From Streptomyces sp. NBC_00690 (lineage in GTDB: Bacteria > Actinomycetota > Actinomycetes > Streptomycetales > Streptomycetaceae), in the NCBI RefSeq assembly GCF_036226685.1, contig NZ_CP109009.1, positions 2,170,001-2,234,000 on the forward strand: DNA of 64,000 nucleotides. Reading direction: 5' to 3'. Both the position numbers and the translations under genes were made by a program. Shown one piece after another: positions 45,348 to 53,818 of this stretch (position 1 is the stretch's first letter; every line of letters begins with the position of its first letter). The notes beneath the pieces were generated by a model. The model made no database searches, was not told the origin of the DNA, and saw only the letters and a program-made list of their open reading frames with translations.

Positions 45348-45743
45348 CCCCTTCTTGGCCGCGGAACTTCGGACGGGCCTCACCGAGCGGAGCGCGGGCC
45401 ACCTCCAGAGCGCGGGCCGCCTTCAGAGCGCGGGCCGCCTTCAGAGCGCGGGCCGCCTTCAGAGCGCGGGCCGCCTTCAGAGCAGGAGCGGCGCCTCGGC
45501 GCGCGGCGGCCTCGCGACTGGAACGTCAATCCGGATGGCCGGGACTCGCACCTTTTCGAACGGCCTGTCGGGGTGCTGAACCGGGGCTGCCAGGGGGCGG
45601 AATCCCCTCTCGCACAAGACAAGAGATCTATGCGCGTAGATGGCTCTATTGCGGCCTCGACGCCGGCGATGCGGCATTGCAATCTGACCACGGTTCCGCA
45701 TTGGACATGTCCTCAAGCCCCGGGAGGAGTCATACTCACGGCA
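45348..45743. other. intergenic region with the tandem repeat
   Basis: Holds the 18-bp repeat array and, further on, a less GC-rich stretch leading to the small gene at 45744. Frames through the repeat would encode SAGRLQ (plus) or SEGGPR (minus) repeats but lack a credible start or domain, so I do not call a gene. Confidence 0.5.
45389..45478. repeat. 18-bp tandem repeat, five copies
   Basis: Unit AGAGCGCGGGCCGCCTTC, four perfect copies (45407-45478) after one degenerate copy (45389-45406), followed by a broken unit. Its length of 18 bases keeps any reading frame. It lies 42 bases downstream of the marR stop and could be a variable-number repeat. Confidence 0.92.
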
Positions 45744-45971
45744 ATGAACAAGTCAGCCGAATCCCGGCGCCATCTGCCGACGAGTCCCTTCAACCGCGCA
45801 CAAGCGGGTCCTCCCATCGAGGAGTATGCGGTGGGGGACCGGGTCTCGCACGATCAATACGGTCTGGGCCGAGTCATCGCGGTGGAGAGCGGCAATGCCG
45901 CTGTCCATGTCGACTTCGCCGGTCGCAAGGGGAGAATCCCCAGTCCCTACACCAAGCTCGCGAAACTCTGA
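45744..45971 (+). CDS. small conserved protein with a UvrD/CarD-like Tudor segment
   Basis: A 75-residue protein. After a disordered start, VGDRVSHDQYGLGRVIAVESGNAAVHVDFAG (in part) matches the small SH3/Tudor-like segment found at the C-terminus of UvrD/PcrA helicases and in CarD/Mfd-like RNA-polymerase contacts. The tail RKGRIPSPYTKLAKL is basic. It might bind RNA polymerase or DNA, but this is inference from a short motif. The ATG at 45744 is preceded by GGAGGAG about 14 bases away. The gene is common in Streptomyces. Confidence 0.75.
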   Translation: MNKSAESRRHLPTSPFNRAQAGPPIEEYAVGDRVSHDQYGLGRVIAVESGNAAVHVDFAGRKGRIPSPYTKLAKL

Positions 45972-46038
45972 GGGTCGCTTCCTCCGAAACGCGCTACCGG
46001 AACCCGCCGTGCGATCCGCGGCGGGCCCGGCGGCCCGG

Positions 46039-47241
46039 TCACAGTGCCTGTGCGGCCGGTTTCACCATGCCCCGAACGGTCCGCGACTTCACGAAGTCGC
46101 CCATGGCGGTCATCTCCCACTCACCGGAGAACTGCTTGATCAGCTTCGCCATCATCACCCCGGTCTGAGGCTCCGCGCTCGTCAGATCGAACCGCACCAG
46201 CTCCTCGCCGGTGGCCGCGTCCATCAGCCGGCAGTACGCCTTGGCGACCTCGGTGAACTTCTGTCCCGAGAACGAGTTCACCGTGAAGACCAGGCCGGTG
46301 ACGTCAGCCGGGAGCCGACCGAGGTCAACGGTGATCACTTCGTCGTCCCCTGCGCCCTCACCGGTCAGGTTGTCGCCCGAGTGCCTGATGGAGCCCTGGA
46401 GGATCGTGAGCTTGCCGAAGTAGCAGCTGTCCAGATGGTTGCGCGTGGGGCCGTAGGCGATCACGGAGGCATCGAGGTCGATGTCCTTGGACCGGTAGGC
46501 GGGCTCCCAGCCCAGGCCCATCTTGACCTGCGAGAGCAGCGGACGGCCGCCCTTGACCAGGGAAACCGTCTGGTTCTTCTGAAGGTTGACGCGCCCCTTG
46601 TCGAGATTGATCTTGCCTGAACCCGGTGCTGCCACGGGCGCGGCGGGGGGCGCGGGCGGCGCCGCGGGAGCAACGGGGGCGGGGGCCGGGGCGACGGGGG
46701 CGGGCGCGGGCGCGGCGGCCACCGGAGCGGCCGGCGGTTCCTCCTCGACGGAGACCCCGAAGTCCTTGGCGATGCCCGCGAGTCCATTGGCGTACCCCTG
46801 GCCGACCGCGCGCACCTTCCAGGCGCCGTTGCGCAGATAGACCTCGACGACCACGAGCGCAGTCTCACCGCCGAGCTGCGGCGGGGTGAAGGTGGCGAGG
46901 GCGCTGCCGTCGTCGGCGTTGCGCACGGTGGCGGTCGGCTCGACGCCCTGGAACGTCTGTCCGGCCGCATCCGGGCTGGCCGTGACGACGATCTTCTCGA
47001 TGCCGGGCGGCACCGCGGAGGTGTCCACCACGATGGCGTCAGGAGCCGAGCCCCCGCCGGAGCGATAGGTCACCCCGGGGCCCACAGGCTGGTTGTAGAA
47101 GATGAAGTCGTCGTCGGAGCGCACCTTGCCGTCGGCGGTGAGCAGCAGGCCCGATACGTCGAGCCGCACCGGAGCGGCGACGTCCACCGCGATTCGAGCG
47201 GCGGGCAGGGGGATGTTCGAGCCGGGGGTCATAGCTGTCAT
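46039..47241 (-). CDS. TerD-family protein with two TerD-type domains and a Pro-Ala linker
   Basis: A 400-residue protein with two TerD-type modules. Module one (about 1-165): NIPLPAARIAVDVAAPVRLDVSGLLLTADGKVRSDDDFIFYNQP (in part), with the calcium-binding DDDF. Module two (about 205-395): KGGRPLLSQVKMGLGWEPAYRSKDIDLDASVIAY (in part), VNSFSGQKFTEVAKAYCRL. Between them a ~45-residue Pro-Ala linker (APAPAPVAPAPAPVAP) is found. TerD proteins bind calcium and belong to tellurite/phage/stress response systems; here no other ter genes lie nearby. A second ATG nine bases downstream (MTPGSN) is the usual family start. Confidence 0.9.
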   Translation of the reverse strand: MTAMTPGSNIPLPAARIAVDVAAPVRLDVSGLLLTADGKVRSDDDFIFYNQPVGPGVTYRSGGGSAPDAIVVDTSAVPPGIEKIVVTASPDAAGQTFQGVEPTATVRNADDGSALATFTPPQLGGETALVVVEVYLRNGAWKVRAVGQGYANGLAGIAKDFGVSVEEEPPAAPVAAAPAPAPVAPAPAPVAPAAPPAPPAAPVAAPGSGKINLDKGRVNLQKNQTVSLVKGGRPLLSQVKMGLGWEPAYRSKDIDLDASVIAYGPTRNHLDSCYFGKLTILQGSIRHSGDNLTGEGAGDDEVITVDLGRLPADVTGLVFTVNSFSGQKFTEVAKAYCRLMDAATGEELVRFDLTSAEPQTGVMMAKLIKQFSGEWEMTAMGDFVKSRTVRGMVKPAAQAL

Positions 47242-47552
47242 GTCTGGGGTAACGAGCGAGACGGCTTTGCCGTTCCCTTACCTTTTCGGCCGACGACCGA
47301 GTGAGTGAAGGCCGCCACCAGCGCTTCCGCACCGGTGACCGGCTCCGGGCGTGCGTAGGGGACGCCAGGCTGCGACGGGCCGATCGCGGGGCTCGGACGG
47401 CCGTCACCCAGCGGCACCGGAGGGACTCTTGCCCTCGCCTGTAGCGCAACCAGGCAGTACGGGCCCGTTCCCTGACCTTGACGGCGCTGGCGGACCCTGT
47501 CTAGCGTCATCCAGCCACATCCCATGGAGGAGATCGACGCGGAAGGCGCCCC
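47242..47552. other. divergent intergenic region between terD-like and gntR genes
   Basis: Holds the promoters for both genes. I see no repeats longer than chance and no gene. Confidence 0.5.
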
Positions 47553-48206
47553 ATGACCGTCGCCCCCGTCCCCTCCCGCACCCAGTACGTCCTCGAAGAG
47601 ATCAGACATGCCGTCCTCACCGGCCGGCTCCGGCCCGGGCAGCCGCTGGTCGAGACGGAGCTGGCCGTTCGGTTCGGGGTGTCCAAGACTCCCGTGCGCG
47701 AGGCGCTCAAGACCCTGGCGGGCAGTGGGCTCGTGGTGATGAGTCAGTACAAGGGGGTCACCGTCAGAGCCGTGGACGCCGCGATGGCCCGCGAGGTCTA
47801 CGACGTCCGGCTACTGCTCGAACCGGAGGCACTGCGTCGGGCCGTGGAGTCGTCGCTCGATCTGGAGGCGGACCTGAGTGGGGCCGTGACAGCCCTCGCC
47901 AGGGCCGCGCTGGCGACCGATCCGGCCGAGCGCTCCCTCGCGGCCGGTGACTTCCACCGGGCGCTCTGTCTGCCCTGTGGCAACCCGCTGCTGGCCCGCA
48001 TGCTCGATGACCTCAGGGATCAGGCAGCCCTCGTCTCCGCCGTCGTCTGGACGGCCGACCCCACGGGGGCGCGCGAGGACGCCGAGCACCGGGAGATCCT
48101 CCGGCTGGCGCTCCAGGGGGACGCCCAGGGCGCCGCCGCGGCACTGCGCCGGCACATCGCAGGCTTCGTCGACCGTGCCTTCCCCGACGGCCGCACCAGC
48201 TGCTGA
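47553..48206 (+). CDS. GntR-family regulator (FCD domain)
   Basis: A 217-residue FadR-type GntR regulator. Winged helix (about 10-75): VLEEIRHAVLTGRLRPGQPLVETELAVRFGVSKTPVREALKTL (in parts), with the recognition helix SKTPVREALKTL. The C-terminal FCD domain (about 85-205) carries conserved Asp/His residues (VYDVRLLLEPEA, DFHRAL, EHREIL) that usually bind a metal and a carboxylate ligand. It converges with the transpeptidase gene, stops only two bases apart. The targets are not obvious; divergent terD-like gene is one candidate. Confidence 0.9.
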   Translation: MTVAPVPSRTQYVLEEIRHAVLTGRLRPGQPLVETELAVRFGVSKTPVREALKTLAGSGLVVMSQYKGVTVRAVDAAMAREVYDVRLLLEPEALRRAVESSLDLEADLSGAVTALARAALATDPAERSLAAGDFHRALCLPCGNPLLARMLDDLRDQAALVSAVVWTADPTGAREDAEHREILRLALQGDAQGAAAALRRHIAGFVDRAFPDGRTSC

Positions 48207-48208
48207 TC

Positions 48209-49657
48209 TCACTTCAGTGCCGCCGCCATCATCTTCTGGGCGACGGGAGCGGCCAGCCCGTTGCCGCTGACCTCGGAGCGGGGTCCGCCCGCGTCTTCGA
48301 TGAGCACCGCGACCGCCACCTCCTTGCCGTTGGCACTGTCCTTGGCGTACGAGGTGAACCAGGCGTACGGCGTCTTGCTGTTGTTCTCACCGCGCTGGGC
48401 GGTGCCCGTCTTGCCACCGACCTCGGCGCCGTCGACCCGGGCGTTCGATCCGGTGCCGTCCTCCACCACCGTCACCATGGCACTGCGCAGTTCCTTGGCG
48501 GTCTCGGCGGACATGATCCTGGACGAGGAACCTCCACCACCGGACTGGAGGGTGTTCCCGTCGCCGTCCACCACCTCGGAGACCAGGTGTGGAGCCTGCA
48601 TCACACCGTCGTGGGCGATCGCCGCCGAGACCATGGCCATCTGGAGGGGTGTTGCCGTCACATCGAACTGGCCGATGCCCGTCAACGCCGTCTGTGCCTT
48701 GTCCAGACCGGTCGGGTAGACGCTGGCGTACGCCCGTACCGGCACATCGAGTTCGTCATCGTTGAAGCCGAACTTCTCCGCCATGGCCCGCACCTCGTCC
48801 TGTCCGAGGTCCGCCGCGAGCTTCCCGAAGACGTTGTTGCACGAGTACCGCAGGGCGGTGCGCAGCGAGGCGTTCTCACAGGGGGCGGAGGGGATGTCGT
48901 TCACGAGGACGCGGGTGGTTCCCGGAAGCGTGTACGGGAGGGGGCTGTCGGTCCGCTCGTCCACGGAGTCGTAGATCCCCTGCTCCAGGGCTGCCGCCGC
49001 GACGACCAGCTTGAAGGTGGAGCCGGGTGCCAGGGGCTGCCGAAGGGCCCGGTTGACCAGTGGTTTGTCCTCGTCCGCGAGGAGCTTGCGCCACTGCTCC
49101 CCGTCGTTGATCCCGGCGATGGTCGACGGGTCGTAGGAGGGGGTGCTGACCATGCCGAGGATCTTCCCCGTCTTCGGGTCGATGGCGACCGCTGCTCCCT
49201 TGATGTCGCCGAGCGCCTCGTATCCGGCCCGCTGCACCTCGGGGTCGATCGTGGTGAGCACGTCCCCCGGCTCCAACTGCTTGTCCAGGAGGGCGTCCAC
49301 CGGGTCCTTCAACCGGTCGTCGGTGCCGTCCAGGACTTTGCTGTGGATACCCTCCAACTGGGTGGCGCCATATGCCTGCGAGCTGTACCCGGTCACTGCG
49401 GCGTAGAGGGGGCCGTCGGTGTAGGTGCGTTGGTACGCCAGATCGCTGCCGGTCGTGGACTTGGAACCGGTGACGGGCGCGCCGGCGACCACGATGTCCC
49501 CGAGGGGCTGGGCGTACTGGTCAATGGTGTTGCGTCGGTTCTTTTCCTGGTCCGCGAGAGCCTCGGCGTCATAGGTCTGGAGCCAGGTGGCGCGCACCAG
49601 GAGTGCGAGCACCAGCAGCAGACTGAAGACGGCGGCATGCCTGATTGTCCTATTCAT
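48209..49657 (-). CDS. penicillin-binding protein (class B transpeptidase, PbpA-like)
   Basis: A 482-residue class B transpeptidase. One N-terminal signal anchor (about 5-25, HAAVFSLLLVLALLVRATWL in part), a small dimerisation domain (about 30-150) and a transpeptidase domain: APGSTFKL (Ser-x-x-Lys, about 212), SCNN (SxN, about 268) and KTGTAQ (about 428). These residues are intact, so it should bind beta-lactams. It lacks the long PBP2/PBP3 N-domain and resembles mycobacterial PbpA, which works with FtsW-type proteins in cell-wall assembly. No FtsW gene is near. It meets gntR tail to tail. Confidence 0.92.
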   Translation of the reverse strand: MNRTIRHAAVFSLLLVLALLVRATWLQTYDAEALADQEKNRRNTIDQYAQPLGDIVVAGAPVTGSKSTTGSDLAYQRTYTDGPLYAAVTGYSSQAYGATQLEGIHSKVLDGTDDRLKDPVDALLDKQLEPGDVLTTIDPEVQRAGYEALGDIKGAAVAIDPKTGKILGMVSTPSYDPSTIAGINDGEQWRKLLADEDKPLVNRALRQPLAPGSTFKLVVAAAALEQGIYDSVDERTDSPLPYTLPGTTRVLVNDIPSAPCENASLRTALRYSCNNVFGKLAADLGQDEVRAMAEKFGFNDDELDVPVRAYASVYPTGLDKAQTALTGIGQFDVTATPLQMAMVSAAIAHDGVMQAPHLVSEVVDGDGNTLQSGGGGSSSRIMSAETAKELRSAMVTVVEDGTGSNARVDGAEVGGKTGTAQRGENNSKTPYAWFTSYAKDSANGKEVAVAVLIEDAGGPRSEVSGNGLAAPVAQKMMAAALK

Positions 49658-49797
49658 CCCACTGCAAGACGAAGGGGATCGCCACAGGAGTTCCCCCACG
49701 TCCCGTTTCTCACATTTTCTTCATGTGGGCCGAGGAAAGGTCCGGAGCCGGGGACCGACCGCGGCAAGGGGCCCAACGCCGTACCGCGAAGGCGGTC

Positions 49798-50568
49798 TCA
49801 CAGTCGACGCGTCGCCAGGGTCAGCCGGTCGCGCGCATCGAACAGGGCCTCCTTGATGAGGTGTTCGTGCCCGGCCGTAAGCCGGGCCACCGGCACCGAG
49901 CAGCTCACCGCGTCCCGGGCGGGCGTCCGGTACGAAATCGCCACCGCGAAACACCGCAGACCCAAGGTGGACTCCTCGCGATCCACCGCGAAGCCGCGCT
50001 CACGGATCGTGCACAGTTCCCCGATCAGCCGCTCCCGGTCGGTGACGGTGTGCTCGGTCTGCGCCGACAGCACCTCGGGGAGCATCGCCCGCACCTGTTC
50101 GTCGGTGTGCGTGGCGAGCAGGGCCTTGCCCAGGGCGGTGGAGTGCGCGGGGAGCCTGCGACCGACCCGGGTGAAGGGGCGCAGGTAGTGGTGGGACTGC
50201 CGGGTGGCGAGGTACACCACGTTCACCCCGTCGAGACGGGCCAGATGGATGCTCTCGCCGGTGTCGTCGGAGAGCCGGTCCAGCGTGGGGCGGGCCGCCG
50301 CCACCACTTCGTCCCCGTCCAGATAGGAGGTGCCGACCAGCAGGGCACGCACCCCGATGCCGTACCGCGTGTCGGTGGCGTCCGTCTCCACCCAGCCCAA
50401 GTCGACCAGGGTGCGCAGCAGCATGTACAGACTGGACTTGGGGTAGCCGACGGCCTCCTGGACCTCGGTGAGCGAGTGCATTCCGGGTTGCCCCGCGAAG
50501 AACTCCAACAACTCCACCGTCCGCACCGCGGACTTGACCTGTGCACCACCCGAATCCACCGCCGGCAT
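49798..50568 (-). CDS. IclR-family transcriptional regulator
   Basis: A 256-residue IclR-type regulator. The winged helix (about 10-70) has SLTEVQEAVGYPKSSLYMLLRTLVDLGWVE (in part); the C-terminal effector domain (about 80-250) has HLARLDGVNVVYLATR, AHSTALGKALLA (typical GKA motif) and AVDREESTLGLRCFAVAI (in part). ATG 50568 with AAAGGGG upstream fits the family start; the frame is open further upstream. Small carboxylic acids are the usual ligands. It is divergent from the DUF1349 gene and next to the transpeptidase, whose promoter must lie between. Confidence 0.9.
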   Translation of the reverse strand: MPAVDSGGAQVKSAVRTVELLEFFAGQPGMHSLTEVQEAVGYPKSSLYMLLRTLVDLGWVETDATDTRYGIGVRALLVGTSYLDGDEVVAAARPTLDRLSDDTGESIHLARLDGVNVVYLATRQSHHYLRPFTRVGRRLPAHSTALGKALLATHTDEQVRAMLPEVLSAQTEHTVTDRERLIGELCTIRERGFAVDREESTLGLRCFAVAISYRTPARDAVSCSVPVARLTAGHEHLIKEALFDARDRLTLATRRL

Positions 50569-50785
50569 GATCGCGAGCCCCCTTTCGACCCAGGACGACT
50601 TCATCGGACGGAGCCGTGCCGCCGATCGAAGCCGTTCATCATCTGGAATGACGTTCACGCTACCGAACCGAGGGCGGGTCGGTGCCGAGGAACGGGACTC
50701 TCGGCGTCATCGCACGGCTCCGCAGGGGGCGGCGCGACGGTGTGACGGGTGGACGACCCGGCCCCCTCTGACGCACACTGCCCCG

Positions 50786-51400
50786 ATGATCGACCCCTGT
50801 GAGCTGCCCGAGCTCCCCTTCCCGTTGCGTGCGTACGGCCCACAGGCCAACTGGTCCCATGAGAACGGGGTGCTGACCGGCTGGGCGGGCGCCAGGGCAG
50901 ACCGCTTCGTACCACCGGCGGGCAGCTCGTTGGAGCCCGCGTCCGACGCACCTCGACTGCTGGGTGCACCCGAGGGTGACTTCCAGCTCATCGCCCGGGT
51001 CACCGTCGGTTTCCGGGCCTCCTTCGACGCGGGTGCCCTCTATCTGCACGTGGGCGAGCACGAATGGGCCAAGCTCTGCCTGGAGCTCTCCCCGGACAAG
51101 CCCACGATCTGCACGGTCGTCACGCGGGGCCACTCCGACGACGCCAATTCCTTCGAGGTCGAGGGCGACAGTGTGTGGCTGCGCATCAGTCGCACCGGAC
51201 GGGCGTTCGCCTTCCACGCCTCCACCGACGGCCAGCACTGGATCTTCGTCCGCATCTTCGCGCTGGGGACCGAGGAGACCGCGGGCGCCGCGCTGGTGGG
51301 GTTCCTCGCCCAGTCGCCGGTGGGAGAGGGGTGTGTGGTGAGCTTCGATCGCATCGACTTCCGGGAAGGGTGGCCCAGCGGGCTGCGCGACGGAACCTGA
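50786..51400 (+). CDS. DUF1349 family protein
   Basis: A 204-residue DUF1349 protein, a concanavalin-like beta-sandwich related to carbohydrate-binding and regulated-by-GntR yeast/bacterial proteins. W-S-H-E-N-G-V-L near 20, FQLIARVTVGFRASFDAGALYLHVGEHEWAKLCLE (in part), VVTRGHSDDANSFEV and VWLRISRTGRAFAFHASTDGQHW (in part) are the family core. No signal peptide is seen. The function is unknown; the IclR gene divergent to it may control it. A six-base stem hairpin lies just after the stop. Confidence 0.85.
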   Translation: MIDPCELPELPFPLRAYGPQANWSHENGVLTGWAGARADRFVPPAGSSLEPASDAPRLLGAPEGDFQLIARVTVGFRASFDAGALYLHVGEHEWAKLCLELSPDKPTICTVVTRGHSDDANSFEVEGDSVWLRISRTGRAFAFHASTDGQHWIFVRIFALGTEETAGAALVGFLAQSPVGEGCVVSFDRIDFREGWPSGLRDGT

Positions 51401-51721
51401 GGAGCGTTTCGGCGCTCCACGCTGCCGCTGATCGTCCGGGGTGCCAACACCCTCGGGCCAAGGTTCCGGGCCGTGTACCGCAGACCGAAATCCGGCCACT
51501 GGCCGACTCCAGGCCGGCCGATGCCCAGAACCAGCCAGGCATCAGCCCGTCCTGCCGGCTGGCAAGGCTGGAAATGACTGGAAACGGACGCCCGGGCATT
51601 GCCGGCCTCAACGGTCGGGAGCGTACGTACGACCGGGCAGGAATCCAACGGAACCATCGTGTGTTGCGCACAGTGGGACACACGGCCACATCCATCACGA
51701 ACCACACTGGAGACACCCCGC
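51401..51721. other. intergenic region before the DsbA-family gene
   Basis: Starts with a weak hairpin GGAGCG/CGCTCC at 51401-51418, a possible terminator for the DUF1349 gene. The rest is moderately AT-richer and holds the promoter for the FrnE-like gene. No gene seen. Confidence 0.5.
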
Positions 51722-52429
51722 ATGATCGTCGAGATATGGAGCGACATCGCCTGCCCCTGGTGCTACATCGGGAAGGCACGCTTCGAAAAGGGACTCGCCG
51801 GATTCGCCCACCGCGAGCAGGTCGAGGTCATCCACCGATCCTTTGAACTCGACCCCCAGCGGGCCAAGGGCGACACCGCATCCGTCGTCGACATGCTCGC
51901 CAGCAAGTACGGGCGCACCCTGGAGCAGGCGCGCGCCATGGAGGAGCACGTGGCGTCCAACGCCCGCTCCGAGGGACTCGTGTACCGCACCGAGGGCCGC
52001 GACCACGGAAGCACCTTCGACATCCATCGGCTGCTCCACCTCGCGAAGGAGCGCGGGCTCCAGAACGAGCTGTTGAGCCGCGCCTACGAGGTCAACTTCG
52101 CCGACGAGCGATCCGTGTACGACCCGGAGGTGCAGGTCGCCGTCGCCGTGGCGGCCGGACTCGACGAAGCCGAGGTCAGGGCGGTGCTCGCCGACGGGTC
52201 GCGGTACGCCGACGAGGTGCGCGCCGATGAGCGCGAGGCATCGGAGCTCGGGGCGAACGGAGTGCCGTTCTTCGTCTTCGACCGCCGGTACGGGGTCTCC
52301 GGCGGCCAGCCCGTCGAACTCTTCACCCAGGCGTTGGAACAGGCGTGGCAGGGGCGTGAGGCGGATGCCGCCACCGCCGCCGCACCAGCCTGTGAGCCGG
52401 ACGGGGCCTGTGCAGTGCCGAACGGCTGA
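51722..52429 (+). CDS. FrnE-like DsbA-family oxidoreductase
   Basis: A 235-residue FrnE/HCCA-isomerase-like DsbA-family protein. The active-site CPWC is at about residues 11-14 (EIWSDIACPWCYIGKARFEK in part), a cytoplasmic DsbA-fold thiol-disulfide or isomerase type. DGSRYADEVRADEREASELGANGVPFFVFDRRYGVSGGQ (in part) near 165-200 supplies the cis-Pro loop. The C-terminal CEPDGACAVPNG adds two Cys, not usual and possibly metal-binding. A role in stress or polyketide tailoring has been proposed for FrnE proteins; none is shown here. Confidence 0.88.
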   Translation: MIVEIWSDIACPWCYIGKARFEKGLAGFAHREQVEVIHRSFELDPQRAKGDTASVVDMLASKYGRTLEQARAMEEHVASNARSEGLVYRTEGRDHGSTFDIHRLLHLAKERGLQNELLSRAYEVNFADERSVYDPEVQVAVAVAAGLDEAEVRAVLADGSRYADEVRADEREASELGANGVPFFVFDRRYGVSGGQPVELFTQALEQAWQGREADAATAAAPACEPDGACAVPNG

Positions 52430-52528
52430 TCCACATCGCCGAGTCGCTCCATGCACCCTGTCCGAAAGAAGGCAATCACTCGGTGATGCCCGATTGACCC
52501 CCGCTCGGGGGCGGCACAAGGTGAGTGC

Positions 52529-53578
52529 ATGGAGACCTTGGTCGGTGCCGAGTTCGCGCCGGAGACGACGTATCTGAACACCTCCACCTGCGGGCTGTTG
52601 CCCGCCCGAGCCGTCACGGCGATGACGGGGCTCATGGACGAGTTGGCCGCCGGACGGATGGACGGCGCCGGGGACTACGCGGCGGTGATCGCCGTCCGAC
52701 GTTCCTTCGCCGAGATCGCCGAGGTGGGTGAGGACCGGGTCGCCGTGGGCGGCTCGGTCGCCGTCCACACGGCACTGATCGCGGGTTCGCTGCCGCCCGG
52801 GGCCGAGGTTGTGCTCCCCGAGGGCGAGTTCGCCTCGGTGGTGACGCCCTTCGCGGTCCGCGGGGACCTCAAGCTGCGGTTCGTCCCGCTGAACGGGCTG
52901 GCGGACGCGGTGCGCCCAGGGACGGCGCTGGTGGCCTTCTCCGCGGTGCAGTCCGCGGACGGGCGGATCGCCGATCTTCCCGCGGTGAGGGAGGCGGCGG
53001 CCACTCATGGCGCCCGCACGCTCCTGGATGCCAGCCAATCGGCGGGGTGGCTGCCGCTGCGGGCCGGGGACTGGGACTACACGGTGACGGGAGCCTTCAA
53101 GTTCCTCCTGTGCCCACGGGGGGTCTCATTCCTCACCCTCACCGAAGAGGCACAGACCTCGGTGGCACCGCTCCACGCGGGGCCCTACGCCGCAGAGGAG
53201 CTGTGGGGGCCGCCGTACGGGCCGGTGGAACGGTTCGCGGACTCGGCCCGACGCTACGACGAGCCTCCTGCCTTCCTCGCGTACCAGGGAGCCCAGCGGT
53301 CGCTGGAGCTGGTGGTGGAGGTCGGTGTGCCCGCCCTTCACCGGCACGCCACCGAACTGGCGCGCCAGTTCCGCGAAGGGCTTGGAGCGCTCGGCCACTC
53401 CCCCGTGCCCTCGGACTCGGCGATCGTGGCGGTACCCGGACTCGGTGGGCGGGCGGCCGACCTGGCCGCTGCGGGGATCGTGGTCGCGGAGCGGGCGGGG
53501 TACTTGCGGGCGGCCTTCCACCTGTACAACTCGACGGCTGATGTGGAGCGGGCGTTGGGGGTGCTGGCAGGCGGGTGA
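52529..53578 (+). CDS. class V aminotransferase/isopenicillin-N-epimerase-like protein
   Basis: A 349-residue PLP enzyme of the class V group near isopenicillin N epimerase and cysteine desulfurase-like proteins. TTYLNTSTCGLLP opens it; VAVGGSVAVHTAL binds the cofactor phosphate, TLLDASQSAGWLPL carries the Asp/Gln, and DYTVTGAFKFLLCPRG the Schiff-base Lys (about 195). It lacks the mobile cysteine loop of desulfurases. The gene is unrelated in sequence to the class V gene at 34 kb beyond the fold. ATG 52529 is close to the DsbA gene end (99 bases), so it may be cotranscribed. Substrate unknown. Confidence 0.85.
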   Translation: METLVGAEFAPETTYLNTSTCGLLPARAVTAMTGLMDELAAGRMDGAGDYAAVIAVRRSFAEIAEVGEDRVAVGGSVAVHTALIAGSLPPGAEVVLPEGEFASVVTPFAVRGDLKLRFVPLNGLADAVRPGTALVAFSAVQSADGRIADLPAVREAAATHGARTLLDASQSAGWLPLRAGDWDYTVTGAFKFLLCPRGVSFLTLTEEAQTSVAPLHAGPYAAEELWGPPYGPVERFADSARRYDEPPAFLAYQGAQRSLELVVEVGVPALHRHATELARQFREGLGALGHSPVPSDSAIVAVPGLGGRAADLAAAGIVVAERAGYLRAAFHLYNSTADVERALGVLAGG

Positions 53579-53771
53579 AGCCCACAGGGCGCAGGAGCGA
53601 CGGTGGCCACAGGGGCGACCAGGCCGGATCGTACGGCGTCCCGTGCGATCCGGCCGGGTCACCCCGGCTGGGGCGGACCCTCGAACGGCACGCTCGGTCG
53701 GCTCGACCTGCGTCCGGTCGAGCCCCGAGCCCCCGAGCGAACCACGCCCGAGCGGAAGGCAGCCCGAGGAC

Positions 53772-53818
53772 GGCCCCCACCATGGGCCCGGTGAAGCCCC
53801 GGGCCCATGGTGGGGGCC
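53772..53818. terminator. 20-bp perfect hairpin between convergent genes
   Basis: GGCCCCCACCATGGGCCCGG and its exact complement (ending CCATGGTGGGGGCC) form a 20-bp stem with a seven-base loop. It lies immediately past the stop of the helical-repeat gene (53819) and 194 bases past the aminotransferase stop, so it serves both. It is among the strongest hairpins in the window. Confidence 0.92.

Noticed and set aside
45389..45478. CRISPR array
   Set aside because: Repeats of 18 bp are directly adjacent with no unique spacers and no cas genes; it is a plain tandem repeat.
45262..45579. Gene encoding SAGRLQ repeats
   Set aside because: Starts inside marR in another frame and has no ribosome site or other support; the repeat is treated as DNA-level.
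53579..53771. Possible gene between the aminotransferase and the terminator
   Set aside because: All frames are Arg/Pro/Gly-rich and no start with a ribosome site is seen.
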